Part shown: positions 1-11,887 of the stretch, one piece after another | Layout: each line of letters opens with the position of its first letter | Position numbering within the stretch: the stretch's first letter is position 1 | Source: Capitella teleta | Lineage: Eukaryota; Annelida; Polychaeta; Capitellidae | Length of the DNA stretch: 64,000 nt | NCBI GenBank assembly: GCA_000328365.1 | Contig: KB306133.1 | Coordinates: 45,911 to 109,910 of the forward strand | Direction of reading: 5' to 3' | Notes under the pieces: generated by a model | Seen by the model: the letters and a program-made list of their open reading frames with translations, nothing else | What the model was told of the DNA's origin: nothing | The model's database searches: none | Made by a program: the position numbers and the translations under genes

Positions 1-1726
1 GTAGTGTAGTATCATAATACTAGAGTCATTCATTGTATCATGTATGATGTATTTCACTGTTCACATACAGTGGCAGTGTAATTGTGGAATATATGCAAGT
101 ATCTTAGCTGTTACTGTTGTCAGTTTTATTCTGGGTTACCTCTTTCAACTGAGGAATGAGGTGATGCTCCTCTGAGGGAGGGGGGGGGGGGGGCAGACAT
201 CAAATTTATCCCCAAATCGAAAGCGCCTCTGCAGTGTTCGCGTTATGATTCTAAGTCATTTGCCTTCTTGGGAGAGCTGAGGGGAGGACAACGGCAGTGT
301 AGCATAGTATCATTAATATGGAACTATCATACAATTGCGTAATACGAATACCAAAAATAATGACTGATTTCTCTAAATGGCTGTGATTTTTTTTTTTCTG
401 CACATGCAAATTTTTGGGGGGGCCAAAACATACTCAGGCCCCCCCACTCCTAGACTTGGGGGGGCCTCGGCCCCCCGGCCCCCCGGTTCCTACGCCACTG
501 TCCTAAATAGTTATTATAATAGTAATTATGCAGCAAAATGTGCCACAGCAAGACACTTTTGACCTCGAAAAGTGAGAAAATACTCATTTAAACATTTATA
601 CCCGTAATTGTTTTGACAAGAAGCGAATATTTTCCCTGGAAATCGGCGCCCGACATCACTCAAGTGCACGACTGCCTCTCGACAAATGCGAGCATTATCA
701 CATCATATCGCACTCTTACAGTTGAAAATTATGCAATTATTATTATAAATTTATAATTAATTAAATTTACTGCAATTCGTCTTCACTTCCAAACTCTAGC
801 AAGATTCAAGAGTACATAATAAATCCAGTAGTTCATAAACCTCAGCGAAATGCCAAGCCCAGGTGTTCACCTCGTCCGATTCATCTGTGCTAGTAATCCA
901 TTAATTTAATTCAAGTACACTGTCACGGTTACTATTGTAAATGCACCATCCTGTCAACGCGGAAACTTAGAGCTTTTATATTATTGAGGCATTCCTTTTA
1001 ACACCATTCAACCGAATGTACACAAAATGAATTCTGAGAAAGGCGTTCTGTCGTAGCCTAGAGTCTAAAATCGCAGTTCTGCGAAAGCGTTCAGCGGACT
1101 TAAGCCCCCTTCCCTTCTCGTGTGCGCTGGAAAACTGAGAAATGTTGTGCAAACGTCACGCCGATTACTAGTATCCTTTTCATTTTCTGCTTGATTGGTT
1201 ATATTTCAGTTTTCAGTGCCTGCTTATCAGCCGTCTTTTTAAAATTCCAATACTAGTATAATCTATGATTTTATGGGTACAACTGAATATCAAATGAATT
1301 CGGCCGAAACGCACTCAATTGTTCCTCTTTCAACTGATTAATTCCAATCCCTAAATAATGTACTTCAAACCGACTTCCCGTAAAGCACGCTCCATCTTGA
1401 TAATAATTATGGCGCAAAAAGTATTCATCGCGATGCATCACGCAAGGCATGCACCCTGCATACATTATGCAAATGAGCCGAATGGCTATGTGGGTTGGGC
1501 TTATAAACTTCTTGGAATGTCGCGTAAATTTGCTGAGTTTACTAGGAAATACTGGATGGATAGTACTGGGGTATTAGATAAAAAAAGGGCATAAAAGGGA
1601 AAAAAAAAAAAAAAAAAAAAAAATCAAGCAAAAAATTCCTGGTTGTTTTAAGAGTTAAATTGAGTCAGTTTTGTAGTACCTTGGTCAGGTGCCATTATAC
1701 ACAGATTTCATTAACACAGAGATGAG
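1..1726. other. Intergenic DNA, no gene seen
   Basis: No supported reading frame. There is an uninterrupted G run near 180-194 and a G/C-homopolymer patch near 414-486, where runs of G and C alternate and could form quadruplex or hairpin structures. An A-rich run lies near 1600-1622. The short open frames here have no family resemblance. Confidence 0.5.
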
Positions 1727-1965
1727 GGGGCACCAAATAGCACAGTGGGTTAAACCGCTGTCTGCAATCCTATGCCGACCGTGGGGGTCGAGGTCCCGGG
1801 TTCGAGACCCGATCAGGCCACGGCGTTATGATTGTGAGTTATAATTGTAATCCGTTATAACTGTAATTCTTCGGTGACTCTGCAGTGCTGCCCAACTGCG
1901 TAACAAGGCCGGGCGCTGTGTACTACTGTCTATGGTGGTATGCAGGATACCTTGGGATTTATCGA
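1727..1965 (+). mobile_element. tRNA-derived SINE, copy 1 (3' truncated)
   Basis: The left end carries a pol III-like A box (TAGCACAGTGGGTTAA) and a perfect B box (GGTTCGAGACC). The body matches three minus-strand copies at about 35.9, 43.1 and 55.8 kb. The homology fades after about 1965, so the 3' part is missing, and I see no clear target duplication. It could be mistaken for a tRNA gene, but it has no proper acceptor stem and recurs as a 330-bp dispersed repeat. Confidence 0.8.
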
Positions 1966-2639
1966 TTATTTATTGCACACGTACTTATTAGCCAAGCATC
2001 TTGTTATTATATGATCATGATGTGCACATGTCTTTATGCTGAGGCTATGCATTCAGACGACGAGCATGGCGCACTGGCCCATTCGTGATTACTAGATCAG
2101 TAACTTAATTAGTAATAATAATTGAGGTGTTATTGTGTGCAGGTCATTATACAAAACAGAAGAACTTTATCAAACTCAATAATTATCACGAGAGTGTGCT
2201 TAAAACACCAACGCAATTGGCAGGAAACAGATAACCCCTTTTTGTTAATCCCCCTGTATCAGTTGGATTTTGATTCTAAATAGTCTTGCTCTGAACCAAC
2301 GCGATGTTAAAGCATTAAAAATTCCGTCTTGTAACGACGTAATCCAGTCATTAACATATAAATTACTGTACCGTTTAATTGGTCGCTCATATGACTATTT
2401 CATTGATTCGGTTCATTGGAGGAAAGCCTCTAACAAACTTTGATCGGCATTGAAATATAACTACCGAATTTCATAGGTCAATAGTTAACCTAATCAATAG
2501 TTTGTGTCATTTAAGTATTCTAAATTACCTTCATCTCGACCTCTTTTGTCTCTATTGTACTTTTTTTCTGCATTGAAAAATCCTTTGAATATATAACTCA
2601 ACCACATGCACTTGAAATTAACACTCTTCCCTGCTTTTG

Positions 2640-3360
2640 AGACTTCAAGGGATGGGGAACTAAATTTTAAGTGATGTTCTATTGACCCATAGCACCAATT
2701 GATAGCATTCCGTGCCAAAAACACCATGCCTGGATGCAAGCGTAAGGAAATAATGCATTCCGAATATCGGGGTTAGCATTGCGCCTATGGGAGAATGGCT
2801 TCCATTGCGAAGTATAGGACGCAAACGTCAGCTGATGGCTTGGTTTGGCTGATGGCTGATTGGTCCCGTTCCCCTCGTGAAGCTATCGATTTCAGCCAAT
2901 CAGAGCAGATCATCTTCGCCATAAAAGGACATCTCTGTTGTTTACGAAACGAAAGCGCATGCGTGGTGCACTCTGGCTGACCTTTTTACTGTTTCAGGAT
3001 GAGAAACATGGTAGGTGTCCTAGAAAATCGCTTGGTAAAATAAGAAAAATAACGAAAAATATTTTTTTTTTGCGGCTGACTAGTGGCAAAATGATTATTC
3101 TATCTATTTCCGAAAAGAAAATAAAAAAATATCCAGGGGTTTAGTCGCAGGACACGCTGATATGACGAGGCCCATTGTAAAAGATGGGGAACTCGGTGTT
3201 TCATCACAGCTCCTGACGTCACGCCTAGTTAGCAATATATCTCCCGCGAAATCGTTAGCGATGATATTTTTTGTGTGGGTCAGGCATAGGAATCATTTTT
3301 GGTGCATCAAATAACGACTCAAAGTCCATTTTTAACCAGTTCTCCCTCCCTTTCAGGATC
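2640..3360. repeat. Unnamed dispersed repeat A, longest copy
   Basis: The left part (2647-2915) is closely matched at 9505-9765 and the right part (about 3072-3356) at 19148-19474, so this is one repeat family of about 700 bp seen in three places. The left part contains two opposed CCAAT-type boxes (ATTGGTCC near 2858 and CCAATCAG near 2896) followed by a TATA-like CATAAAAG near 2921. No coding frame is recognised. It may be a promoter-bearing mobile element end or an LTR-like piece; the class is unresolved. Confidence 0.5.
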
Positions 3361-3767
3361 AAATCATAATGCAAAGCATTTGGAACAAAAAAATCTACTT
3401 GTATATGAAAGAACTTTAAGTCAAGCCCTACTTCAACGGCGGAACGAAGTGCCTCTGCACCACTTTTCCGCCGCTTTACCGATACACTTGATTGCGTGCC
3501 GGGGTTTCGAGGCCCATGCGTGGTCTAACTCTTACTAGGTCTATGGACGAGGTGTTATAACAAGTATATGTTATACATGTATCGAGTTTTATGCACTTAC
3601 AAACTGGAAGTCATTGGGCATTACATTGTAAGACTGTTCAACCGACTGAGCCAATTTCCAATCTCCGTCTGGGTGTTCTCGTATAATTATGCCGGCCTTT
3701 GATTGCACGACATATCACCTCTGGATGCAAAAGCTGAATAAATAAGACAATTAAACAGATTACAGAT

Positions 3768-3773
3768 TTTATT
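3768..3773 (-). terminator. Possible polyadenylation signal of gene 1
   Basis: AATAAA on the minus strand, about 460 nt past the gene 1 stop. It is the first canonical hexamer I noticed downstream; nothing else supports it. Confidence 0.3.
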
Positions 3774-4234
3774 TGTGCATGTAAATGTTGGCAACAAGCA
3801 GATAAAAGGGACAAGAAAAAAAAGAAGAAAAAAAAAAACGATGATTTAACCACAAATATGATTGGCATATTTATATACACATCTGAATATGAGGCATATG
3901 TTGCTTAAAAGAGGAATGCATATAATTTGTGACATATGGTATATGCTAGTCAATATAATAATATTAGAGTTCATTCAACAACTGATATGCAACATAACCA
4001 GAAACTATTAATCGAAAAAAAGCAAAGGCAATACGCTGAGTGCAATATGTACGTATATCACGCAGCAGTTTCCATGGCAGGTGTAAATGAATAGGGCACA
4101 GACATAAATCAAAAATGGTATGCCCCTCCCCCCATACGCACACAGACACACAAAAAAGATAACATCACAACTATAAAAATATCATTGTGATATCTTGGAA
4201 AAAAAGGGAAAACACTGTTAAGAAATCTACAGGT

Positions 4235-5397
4235 CTATCTATACGTAAATTCTAACTTTGACAACAAATCTGCTTCTACATCAGTAATAACGGACATATG
4301 AAGAATATTATCCCATATCATATAGGAAAACTTCCGATTAAACCTTTTTGGGAGACTTGATATTTTCGACAGAAATTCTTGGGTTTCAGTTGTAAGTGTG
4401 AATTTGTGTTCTTTGATAAAAAGCTGTATGGCTTTGATTGCAATTTCCAGGTCACTTTCGTTTGTAGAGTAGATACGCACGTAATTATCCTTGCAGTGTG
4501 AGTCGTAGAAGAAATGTTTCCCCTTTAGCGTCCGAAAAATTTCCCAAATCTTCCCTTTAGAGCCGGGTTTGGCCATCAATTTCTTTGTGGTTTCGCTCAC
4601 AGTGAAATCTCCCTGAGGAATGTTGTGTAGGAAGCGCTGAATATATTCTTTTGCTTCTTGAATATCAGCGTAACATCCCTCGAAGCTCAGGGTATTCAGT
4701 GACGCCATCTCAATTTTCATGGCAGGGTACTTCCTTCTCGCGCCATCTAAGGCCCACTTATAAACAGCGTGGTTTTGCCAACGTTCTTCAACAGGAATTT
4801 TATCGTTGATAATTCTGTTTGAGAACTCACACACCTTCACCTTCTCTTGAATATTGTATAAAACCTTTTCCACGCTGGAAATCTCTCCAGAAATGGTGAA
4901 TGAAAAGGTAGATTCCGACAGAGTTATGAACAATTTTTCAGAATCTTGCTTGCCGGCCACTCCACTGATGTCCGTCTTGATTTTTTCCCAGATCTCACAC
5001 CCAACGGTGACTTTGTCAGATGCTATCTTGGACAATATACGGTCAAGAATTCCGTTAACTTTATCTTGCCATTCTCTTGACTCCCTGTAAAACGCATCCG
5101 CGTTCCTATCGAGCGTGCACCGGAGAAACAATGGCTTAATAGACTCCTCGGGCCAAGCGATTTGACATCCAACTGCTTCCAATTCCACTTCAATATGTTG
5201 GCGTAAATTTTTAGCTTGCAAGAGGAAGGCTAAAACACTTGGATGTAATTGATCAATTTTTATGTCGCTGGGCATGGGCCCAACAGGTTGGGAATCATCG
5301 TGGTCTGGAGGCAGAAATCCAAGACATGCGAAGTACTTCCTGATGAGCGGCTTCTGTCCAGCGACTGTGTGATCTCTAGTCAAAACGCAATCAAGAG
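4235..5397 (-). CDS. Gene 1 exon 8: KH-type repeats and stop
   Basis: 1,163 nt ending in TAG. It aligns throughout with the first two thirds of gene 2 exon 27533-29254 (shared VLAFLLQA.NLRQ, RCTL.RN.D.FY and similar blocks). In human PARP14 this region folds as tandem KH domains. The match stops near DNILHMSV, a few residues before the end, where gene 2 continues for about 200 more residues towards macro domain 1. Confidence 0.75.
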
Positions 5398-8300
5398 CTG
5401 AAAATCAATGGTTTCATAATCATTGGCTGAATAAATCTGACAAAATATTTCAAATAACAGACTATGCAAATTGCAGGTATCATTCAGTCGTGAAAATACA
5501 CGAAGAAAACAAAATACACAGGGAACATCTTACTGTTCTTTTCTTCGAAGTTGATAATAGTGTATTGCTTGCAGTCTTCGACTGATTCAACATCTCCTCC
5601 TCCACTTCTCTTGTTGCTTTCAAAGTAAAGCCCCAGGTGATCAGAATGGAAGCCAGGTAAGACAACCTGGATGCTTTTTGACTGAGGAATTCGTTCTAGA
5701 CGGACCATTGAATCCACCAAAGGATATCGAATGCAGTGACCAAGGAGAGCAGAAAAATCTAAAATGGAAGCAAGAAAAAATATTTTGCAATAACTAATAA
5801 TAGACATCCATCAACCAGAAAAAAATATACCCACGTGGCTCATCTTCAAACAGAAGTATCACTTTTCCAGGATTCGCAGCAAAGGTAATCTGTTTCAGTT
5901 TGGATTTCGCTGCCTTCTCCACAAAATCCTGGATTTTCTCGGCATTCGCTGACCAAGGGACGCCGCCCAGAAGCAGACTGAGAGGCTCAACATCACCTTC
6001 GGTCAGAGCAGGGGGCGGTGGAGCCCGGAGTGGCGTTACTTTCAGGCGGGTATTGGTCAAGACGTGAGATTCTTTCATCACCACTCGTTCAGCAGCTATG
6101 GAAGACAATGCCTCAATTGAATCACTTCAGTTCCAGATGCGTAATTATCCATGTAAATACGCAAAAAAAAAAAATAAATAAATAAATTATAATCTGTTTG
6201 GTCATTATATTCATTGCTCTCATGAAATGTGTTGATTTATGATGGTTTATTTTGGACCGTGACTCAGACTGGCAGTGCTTAATATATAGTATCCATTATT
6301 ATATTCGCTCCCTAAATAAGTTATGTCCTGTTTATTCCTTCATGTCCAATTGTCCACGGATGGATTATTGTGAGTTTAATGAATGTTGAAGCACATTTAG
6401 GATCCTGCGACTGCTGTGCTGCATACCGGGGTTCGTGCTCCAGTCTGAAAACACCACCAGTCCACCCAGCACTGAATGGGTGCCTGGTTTGCCAGGGAAG
6501 GTTTTTGAGTGTTGAAGAAGAGAAAATAGGCACAGCCTTCATTATGCTGGCCTATGGATATGATAGGATTATCACAACCCCAACTGCGAATATCTTTGAT
6601 CTGCCATATGGGACCTTTACCTTACAACTGATTAAACAAATGCTGGATATAACCGAACACTAACCATCAAATTCATGAAAGCACACGACAGCGGACTTCC
6701 CATCCTCTCTCACAACAGTACTTCTCACCGGACCTCCATTGGAAGATTTATTCTCGAAATAGAATTTGAGTATCTCTTCAGACATGACTGCAGGATCGAG
6801 GTCTTCAACAAGGACAGCGTGCGATTGTGGATTGCCTTGTAAGGGCTCGAGAAGGGCAACGGTCAGAGTATGTTCTTTCCACGTAATTCCCTTTTCTAAT
6901 GCTCTTTTGTGAGCATTCAGGGTGTCTAAAGACGTAATAAGTGGCATTCAATACAAATGTATATAGTATAAAAGACTGTATGACCTATTTCAGTGGAGAA
7001 TTTAATCGAATGGAAGCCTTCATCTGCATCTTCCACTTCTTCAATTTCTATTCCTTTGGGTGATAGCATATGTTCAAATTTCAGTTTCAGAGTGTCCTTG
7101 TCCGCCGAAAAGCCGGCCACGCTAAGGATTTTGTATTCAGGAGTGGCCTCATCGGGATCGACAGGCTCAACTGGAGCGTTGTCTACTAAAATTAAAGCAA
7201 ACAGTCGTGAATTGAAACATTGAGAAGTACATAATTAATTGAATGATGCATTTACTTTCAATAGAATCCGTCGCAGCTTGATCAACACCTGCACACAAAG
7301 AGGCCCCTGGTGTTCTGGACAAATTATCTTTCTTTTGCGTTTCATTCGGCATAGGGCTATGCATAACGCCAGCACTCTTCGGTGTACCGCAAATAGCATT
7401 TTGCCGGTCTGAATTGTGCTCAACATGTGAGACAATGAATGCGTTTTGTCCATTGTCCCCAAAAATTTTGTGCTCAAGGACTTGAGCGGCGTCTATATGA
7501 AAGAAAAAAATCAAAATCATCAATCCATCATACATTTAGGAGAATTCAAACTCATTCCATATGATGTGTGTTACCAGCAATGATTCGCACGCAGTTAATG
7601 AATTAATATATGGGATATGCAAAAACGAGCTACAATGCGAATGATCACAGGCTCATTGCCTTTAATAGCCTTTTTAAAGATCGAGCCTACTGCCCGGTAT
7701 ATATGAGTGCATATATGTAATACAGTGTATAACTTAATCAGGCTGTATACCAGGCATTCGAGACCGGAATTGAAGAAATTAATGCACGCACAAAGACTGG
7801 GGAAGAATATAATTTTGTACGCCGAAATGTGACTAGTTGCGCTTCTGTATAGATGCACTCGCAAGTTTAGATGTGAATTAAGGGTCCTTTGTTCGATATG
7901 TCGAGTTGGAAACCTCTCTTATACACGAATAATATAATATTAAATGTATTGCAGGACAGAATACTAGTAAAGTGGAGAAAAAAAATATTTACTGTATGTT
8001 AAATCACACAAAGACTGTATATCATGGCACATGAACGCTACAGTGAGGATGAAACATGCGCTGTGACAAGCTATATAAGAAAGACTGTGATTGGACGCAT
8101 TTGTAGCTCATTCGCACGTCATGGATATTGAATGAATACTCATTATCTGTGCGCAAAATGTTGAAGGAAAATACACTCGGCCAGGATAGGCAAAAATTTG
8201 CTTTAGATTGTGTGAACGATTTAGTAACTCGTTCGCAGATGATAGAGTGTTGGTGTCCTCTCGAGACTAGAATACCTGAACTGGAATTGAAAGTGATCAT

Positions 8301-9085
8301 TGCTGCACCCTTGGCCTTGTTAATCTTGATTTGCCTTATTGGACCTTCAAGTGACAGTGCTTCGTCCGAAATCAATATTTCTTCAATCATTTGTTCGTCC
8401 AAACTATCATCAATCCCAATTACACATACTTCATTATCAGCATGGGAGCCAGCCGGGATTTCCTCTGTCTGATAACAATTTTGAATATTTTCATGCAAAT
8501 TTACACAGATGCTTGAAGTGCTGACCAGCTGGTCCGCTACAGGAATTTCCTCCTCCACTCTCCTCATTGACTCAAAACGACTCGTCGGGTTATCTATAAA
8601 GACCAAATTTGTAATTCACATTTTAATGAATTAAAAACGCACTAACCAAAGTACTGCATCGAGTGGTGGCAGCATGGACTCAACTCTTCCATTAGTTGCT
8701 TCCAAGACCTTTCGTCATCATTGTTGCCGAACGTTATCAAATTGTAATGAGACATCCCCATTTCGCTAAGATCCGATTCACAGACACCAACGAATCCAAC
8801 AGGAACAAATTTGATTTTGTTCTCATCATGCCAGGCCTGTGCTTTTCGGCGGTAGTTGTGAAATTCCTCGTCGTCTTTCACTTCCCCAGAAATCAGGAAC
8901 ATGATGTATTCTGATTTCTTGCATTGATCCACAAAGAATACATCCCTTGGTTTAGTGCTCTGCCAGTAGCTTTCAATGCGTAATTTCTTGTTCGATATCC
9001 GTCTTTCAAATTCTTTGACAAAATTCTGCTCCTTCTCTATAGCTCTTTCCCTCGTGAAAATGCTGCAAAATATTTCTTTTGCCAT
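4235..9085 (-). CDS. Gene 1: TIR-RRM-KH protein, truncated PARP14 paralogue
   Basis: Eight coding exons (9085-8647, 8593-8276, 7492-7256, 7185-6985, 6925-6665, 6095-5835, 5758-5534, 5397-4235) join at GT/AG sites, every junction in phase 1. They give 3,105 nt in one frame, 1,034 residues plus stop. Order: TIR-like domain (1-146), about five RRM-like modules (about 180-640), then KH-type repeats (648-1034). The last four exons match gene 2 exon for exon (two have identical lengths, 261 and 225 nt). The frame stops in the middle of gene 2's KH-rich exon, so macro, WWE and PARP domains are absent. Intact frame and splice sites argue for a working gene, not a pseudogene. Role is inferred: an innate-immunity adaptor or effector with nucleic-acid-binding modules and no ADP-ribosyltransferase. 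An upstream non-coding exon is possible, since an acceptor-like CAG sits just before the ATG. Confidence 0.75.
5534..5758 (-). CDS. Gene 1 exon 7: RRM module
   Basis: Phase 1-1, 225 nt, the same length as gene 2 exon 29311-29535. Contains LGLYFESNKRSGGGDVESVE and YTIINFEEKN. Acceptor TTTTAG, donor GTAAGA. Confidence 0.75.
5835..6095 (-). CDS. Gene 1 exon 6: RRM-like module
   Basis: Phase 1-1, 261 nt, the same length as its gene 2 counterpart 30522-30782. Contains LLLGGVPWSANAEKIQDFV and a strand reading GKVILLFEDEP. A donor GTGGGT at 5834 keeps phase 1; a donor four bases further on would break the frame. Confidence 0.7.
6665..6925 (-). CDS. Gene 1 exon 5: RRM module
   Basis: Phase 1-1, 261 nt. 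Contains ILKFYFENKSSNGGPV and GKSAVVCF, closely paralogous to gene 2 exon 30921-31184. The LYFEN..S.GGPV pattern is typical of PARP10/PARP14 RRMs. Donor GTTAGT. Confidence 0.75.
6985..7185 (-). CDS. Gene 1 exon 4: divergent RRM-like module
   Basis: Phase 1-1, 201 nt. Pattern: strand 1 (YKILSVAGF), helix 1 (DTLKLKFEHML), strand 2 (GIEIEEVED), strand 3 (GFHSIKFS). It lacks the GGGP motif of the other modules. Its acceptor is one of two overlapping AGs (exon start 7185 or 7182); 7185 keeps the frame. Confidence 0.6.
7256..7492 (-). CDS. Gene 1 exon 3: end of RRM plus disordered linker
   Basis: Phase 1-1, 237 nt. Begins DAAQVLEHKIFG, the helix 2/strand 4 signature that starts most exons of this family, then runs into a Ser/Thr/Asn/Gln-rich linker with no fold that I recognise. 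Donor GTAAAT. Confidence 0.65.
8276..8593 (-). CDS. Gene 1 exon 2: RRM-like module
   Basis: Phase 1-1, 318 nt. After an acidic, probably disordered stretch it encodes strand 1 (VCVIGID), helix 1 (DEQMIEEIL), strand 2 (GPIRQIKI) and strand 3 (GAAMITFN) of an RRM. Acceptor TTTATAG, donor GTATTC. Confidence 0.7.
8647..9085 (-). CDS. Gene 1 exon 1: TIR-like domain
   Basis: Encodes MAKEIFCSIF and about 136 more residues, ending at donor GTTAGT. The strand-helix order fits a TIR flavodoxin-like fold: strand A (EIFCSIF), helix A (NFVKEFERRI), strand B (LRIESYW), helix B into strand C (CKKSEYIMFLIS), helix C (EEFHNYRRKA), strand D (IKFVPVGFV), strand E (YNLITF) and a last helix with the usual Trp (ERSWKQLMEEL). 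The classic RDxxPG box is not evident. Glu73 or Glu74 at the start of helix C could match the glutamate that is catalytic in NADase TIRs, but the alignment is mine and tentative. A SEFIR-like domain is the main alternative. Confidence 0.6.
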
Positions 9086-9504
9086 TTCTGCAGGTCACCT
9101 GTAACGGGAAATTCAATGACATAAAACAAGCAAAACGTTGCAAGGAATTAGGACTCGTGTATTTAGTGATATATACTAAACTAAATTAGCAGAGAGGCAA
9201 AATTGTAAGGGATCAACAGATGTCCCAAACATATTATACTTCCACATCACAAATGTTTATGTTGTGAAAAAAAAAAAATGGTTTAAATGGTTGCCTGGCT
9301 TTTTGGTCGAAATATATGAAAATGGGCGGGAATTATGAAAATGCGCCTCCCTAGCGAAATTTCCGTGTTAACTTATTTTTTGCTGACAGAATTCCCTTTA
9401 ATGTTCATCGCGGCAAAGCCAAAAGATAAAAAGTGAACTCAATTATAATCAGCTATCAGATGTTGCAAGAAAGTGTTATGAGGGGCTCACAAATCAAACT
9501 TAAA

Positions 9505-9765
9505 TAGATAGGGAACTAAATATTAAAAATGATGTTCCATTGACTCTAAGCACCAATTGATAGCATTCCGTGCCAATAACATCATGTCTTGATACTCGCG
9601 TAAGAAAATAATGCATTCCGAATATCGAGTTAGTATTGCGCCTATGAGAGAATGGCTTCCATTGCGAAAAATTGGAGGCAAACGTCAGATGCGGTTATGC
9701 AGCTCTCGCGTGTGATTGGTCCATTCCGCTCGTGAAGCTATCGATTTCAGTCAATCAGAGCAAAC
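9505..9765. repeat. Repeat A, left-half copy
   Basis: Matches 2647-2915 with scattered substitutions, including both CCAAT-type boxes. It lies between the 5' end of gene 1 and the 3' tail of the RNase H LINE. Confidence 0.55.
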
Positions 9766-10129
9766 CAAAAACAGGAAGCACGTGCAGTACAATGAATGAA
9801 TGAATGTATGGTGCTTAACGGCACTTTAACACTTATAGTGTCACATTAGTGCCTTCAACGGTTAAACAGCAACGTAAAATTTGACATCAAAAAGTCAAGA
9901 TAAAAGCATCTCGTAAAATAAGGCTGTAACAGCTAACAAGAGAGACACAAACTCAACGATGCAACTCAAGAGCAATAAATTAGAATAAATTATCATATAA
10001 ACACGAACCAAAGTGCGACCAGCACAACAAATGGAACGATGCAACGAAGTATATAATAAAATAGAATAAATTAGAATAAATTAACATATAAGGACAAAAA
10101 AAAAGTGCGACCAGCACGACAAATGGACG

Positions 10130-11887
10130 TTAAAAGAGATTAAAAAAAAGTCCAATAGCTTTAAGAAAAGCTAAAATTTTCGAGGGAGCGACTTCCTCGA
10201 AAAGTTGTTTTATTGATAAAACTTCAAAGTACCTCTGACGGTGAAAATAAAAATCCACACATTCGATTAAAATGTGTTTCACGGTTAATTGACACTGGCA
10301 GGGAACGCAGAAAGGAGGCAATTCCCTGCGCAAAAGATATCCGCGAGTGAGATGCGTGTGCCCAATGCGAGCACGGGCCAGCACGATCTTTTCACGTCTA
10401 TCCTCTCTTGAACTGTTTTGTAATAATGGGCTGAACAGAGTGGAGCTTATTGTTCTGCTCTAAACTCCAAAGCGCCTGCCATTTATCTCTGTAAAAAGAG
10501 TAAGCCACGGATTTAAAATCAGATGCCGAAATGCGGACATCGCAAGCGGTGAATGAAAGAGCTTCCTTGGCTAGCAGATTAGCTCTCTCATTGCCCACCA
10601 CACCAACATGACTTGGACACCAAAGCATGACCAAGTCAAATCCACGATTATATAAAATCGTATACTTTTCTAAGATTTTAAAAACATAAGGGTGTGTGAT
10701 ATTAAAATTACCCAAGGCTTGCATAGAAGACAAAGAGTCGGTGACAATTAAAATCTGCTCACGTGGAGCAGCACACTCCAGGAGGGTCAGCACCTCGTAA
10801 ATGACCAGGAGCTCGGCCGAGAAAATCGAGGTCGAGTCCGGCAAACGAACCTGAATTAAAAGCCTATTGGCCGTGGCGACACACGCCACACTGGTCTCAC
10901 TCTTGGAACCGTCTGTGTAGATCGGCAAATGGTCAGGATACCGGTCCAATAAATTATAAAATTCATCTCTGAGAAAGAAATTATTTACAAGCGTTTTATT
11001 ATATTTAACAATAGACAGATCTAACTCAGGTACTTTTAAAAAGCAATAATTATGGTGTGTCATTGGATCATGCAGTTAAGACTTGCGGGTTAGGACAAAC
11101 CGACCCAAAGTCGTCTTTCATGCGAAGAGCAAGGGGTCGGATCGCGTTTGGCTTACTTATATAAAAACGAGCGTTGCGGTGATTAAAAATACACTAATGG
11201 GCGGGATTGGCCATATCTGCATAGGCCCTCAAGGTAGAGTCTAACGATAAAAACTGATGCCTGATAGGCATCGGCATTTTGTTCGCCTCAACGTGCAGAC
11301 TGGTAATCGGAGAGGTTCTGAAGGCCCCAAGACAGAGCCGAATGGCTTCATTCTGCATTGGCCTCAGCCTCTCCAAATACGAGGGTCGTGCGGACCCGTA
11401 AACAAGAGCGCCGTAATCCAACCTGGACCTGAGCAAAGACCGGTAGAGACGGAGGAAAACCTCTCGGTCAGCCCCCCAATTCATTTTGGACATTACCCGC
11501 ATTAAATTTAAAACCTTTTGGCACTTATCCCGCACATAAACAATATGGGATTTTAAATTGAGCTTATTGTCAAACATAACTCCTAAAAATTTCACTTTTT
11601 CCACAACGGAATTGCTCGGCCATTCAGTTTCAGGCAAGTTTCGGGAAAGATACCCCGCCGACTACTAAAGCAAACACACACAGTCTTAGTGGGTGAGAAA
11701 CGGAAACCGTTCTCATCAGCCCACCTCTGCAACGCATGTAGAGCCAACTGCAGCTTGCGTTCAGCAGTCCGGAGATATCATGAATGGAAGAAAATCGTAA
11801 AATCATCCACATAGAGGCACCTGCTTGCGCAATGCCGTTAATCTTGACGCTGAAGAGGGTGACTGAGAGGATGCTCCCCTGCGGCAC
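10130..11887 (-). pseudogene. LINE ORF2 end: RT C-terminus and RNase H
   Basis: Contains GVPQGSILSVTLF (RT), then a thumb-like region with FLGVMFDNKLNLKSHI, then RNase H with IYTDGSKSETSVAC, FSAELLVIYEVL, VTDSLSSMQAL and WCPSHVGVVGNERAN. The last part (RIGHTHLTRGYLLRRELPP) is the conserved tail of such ORF2 proteins. Breaks separate these blocks. Confidence 0.8.

Noticed and set aside
1735-1815. tRNA gene
   Set aside because: A and B boxes are present, but there is no acceptor stem, and the same unit recurs three more times as a 330-bp SINE.
6370-6663. Small plus-strand gene in a gene 1 intron
   Set aside because: No domain, no splice support, and it overlaps the end of a minus-strand exon; probably repeat-derived intron sequence.
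4235-9085. Gene 1 as a dead partial duplicate
   Set aside because: Eight exons keep frame, phase and consensus splice sites and a new first exon has been added; a pseudogene of this divergence would be expected to have lost several.
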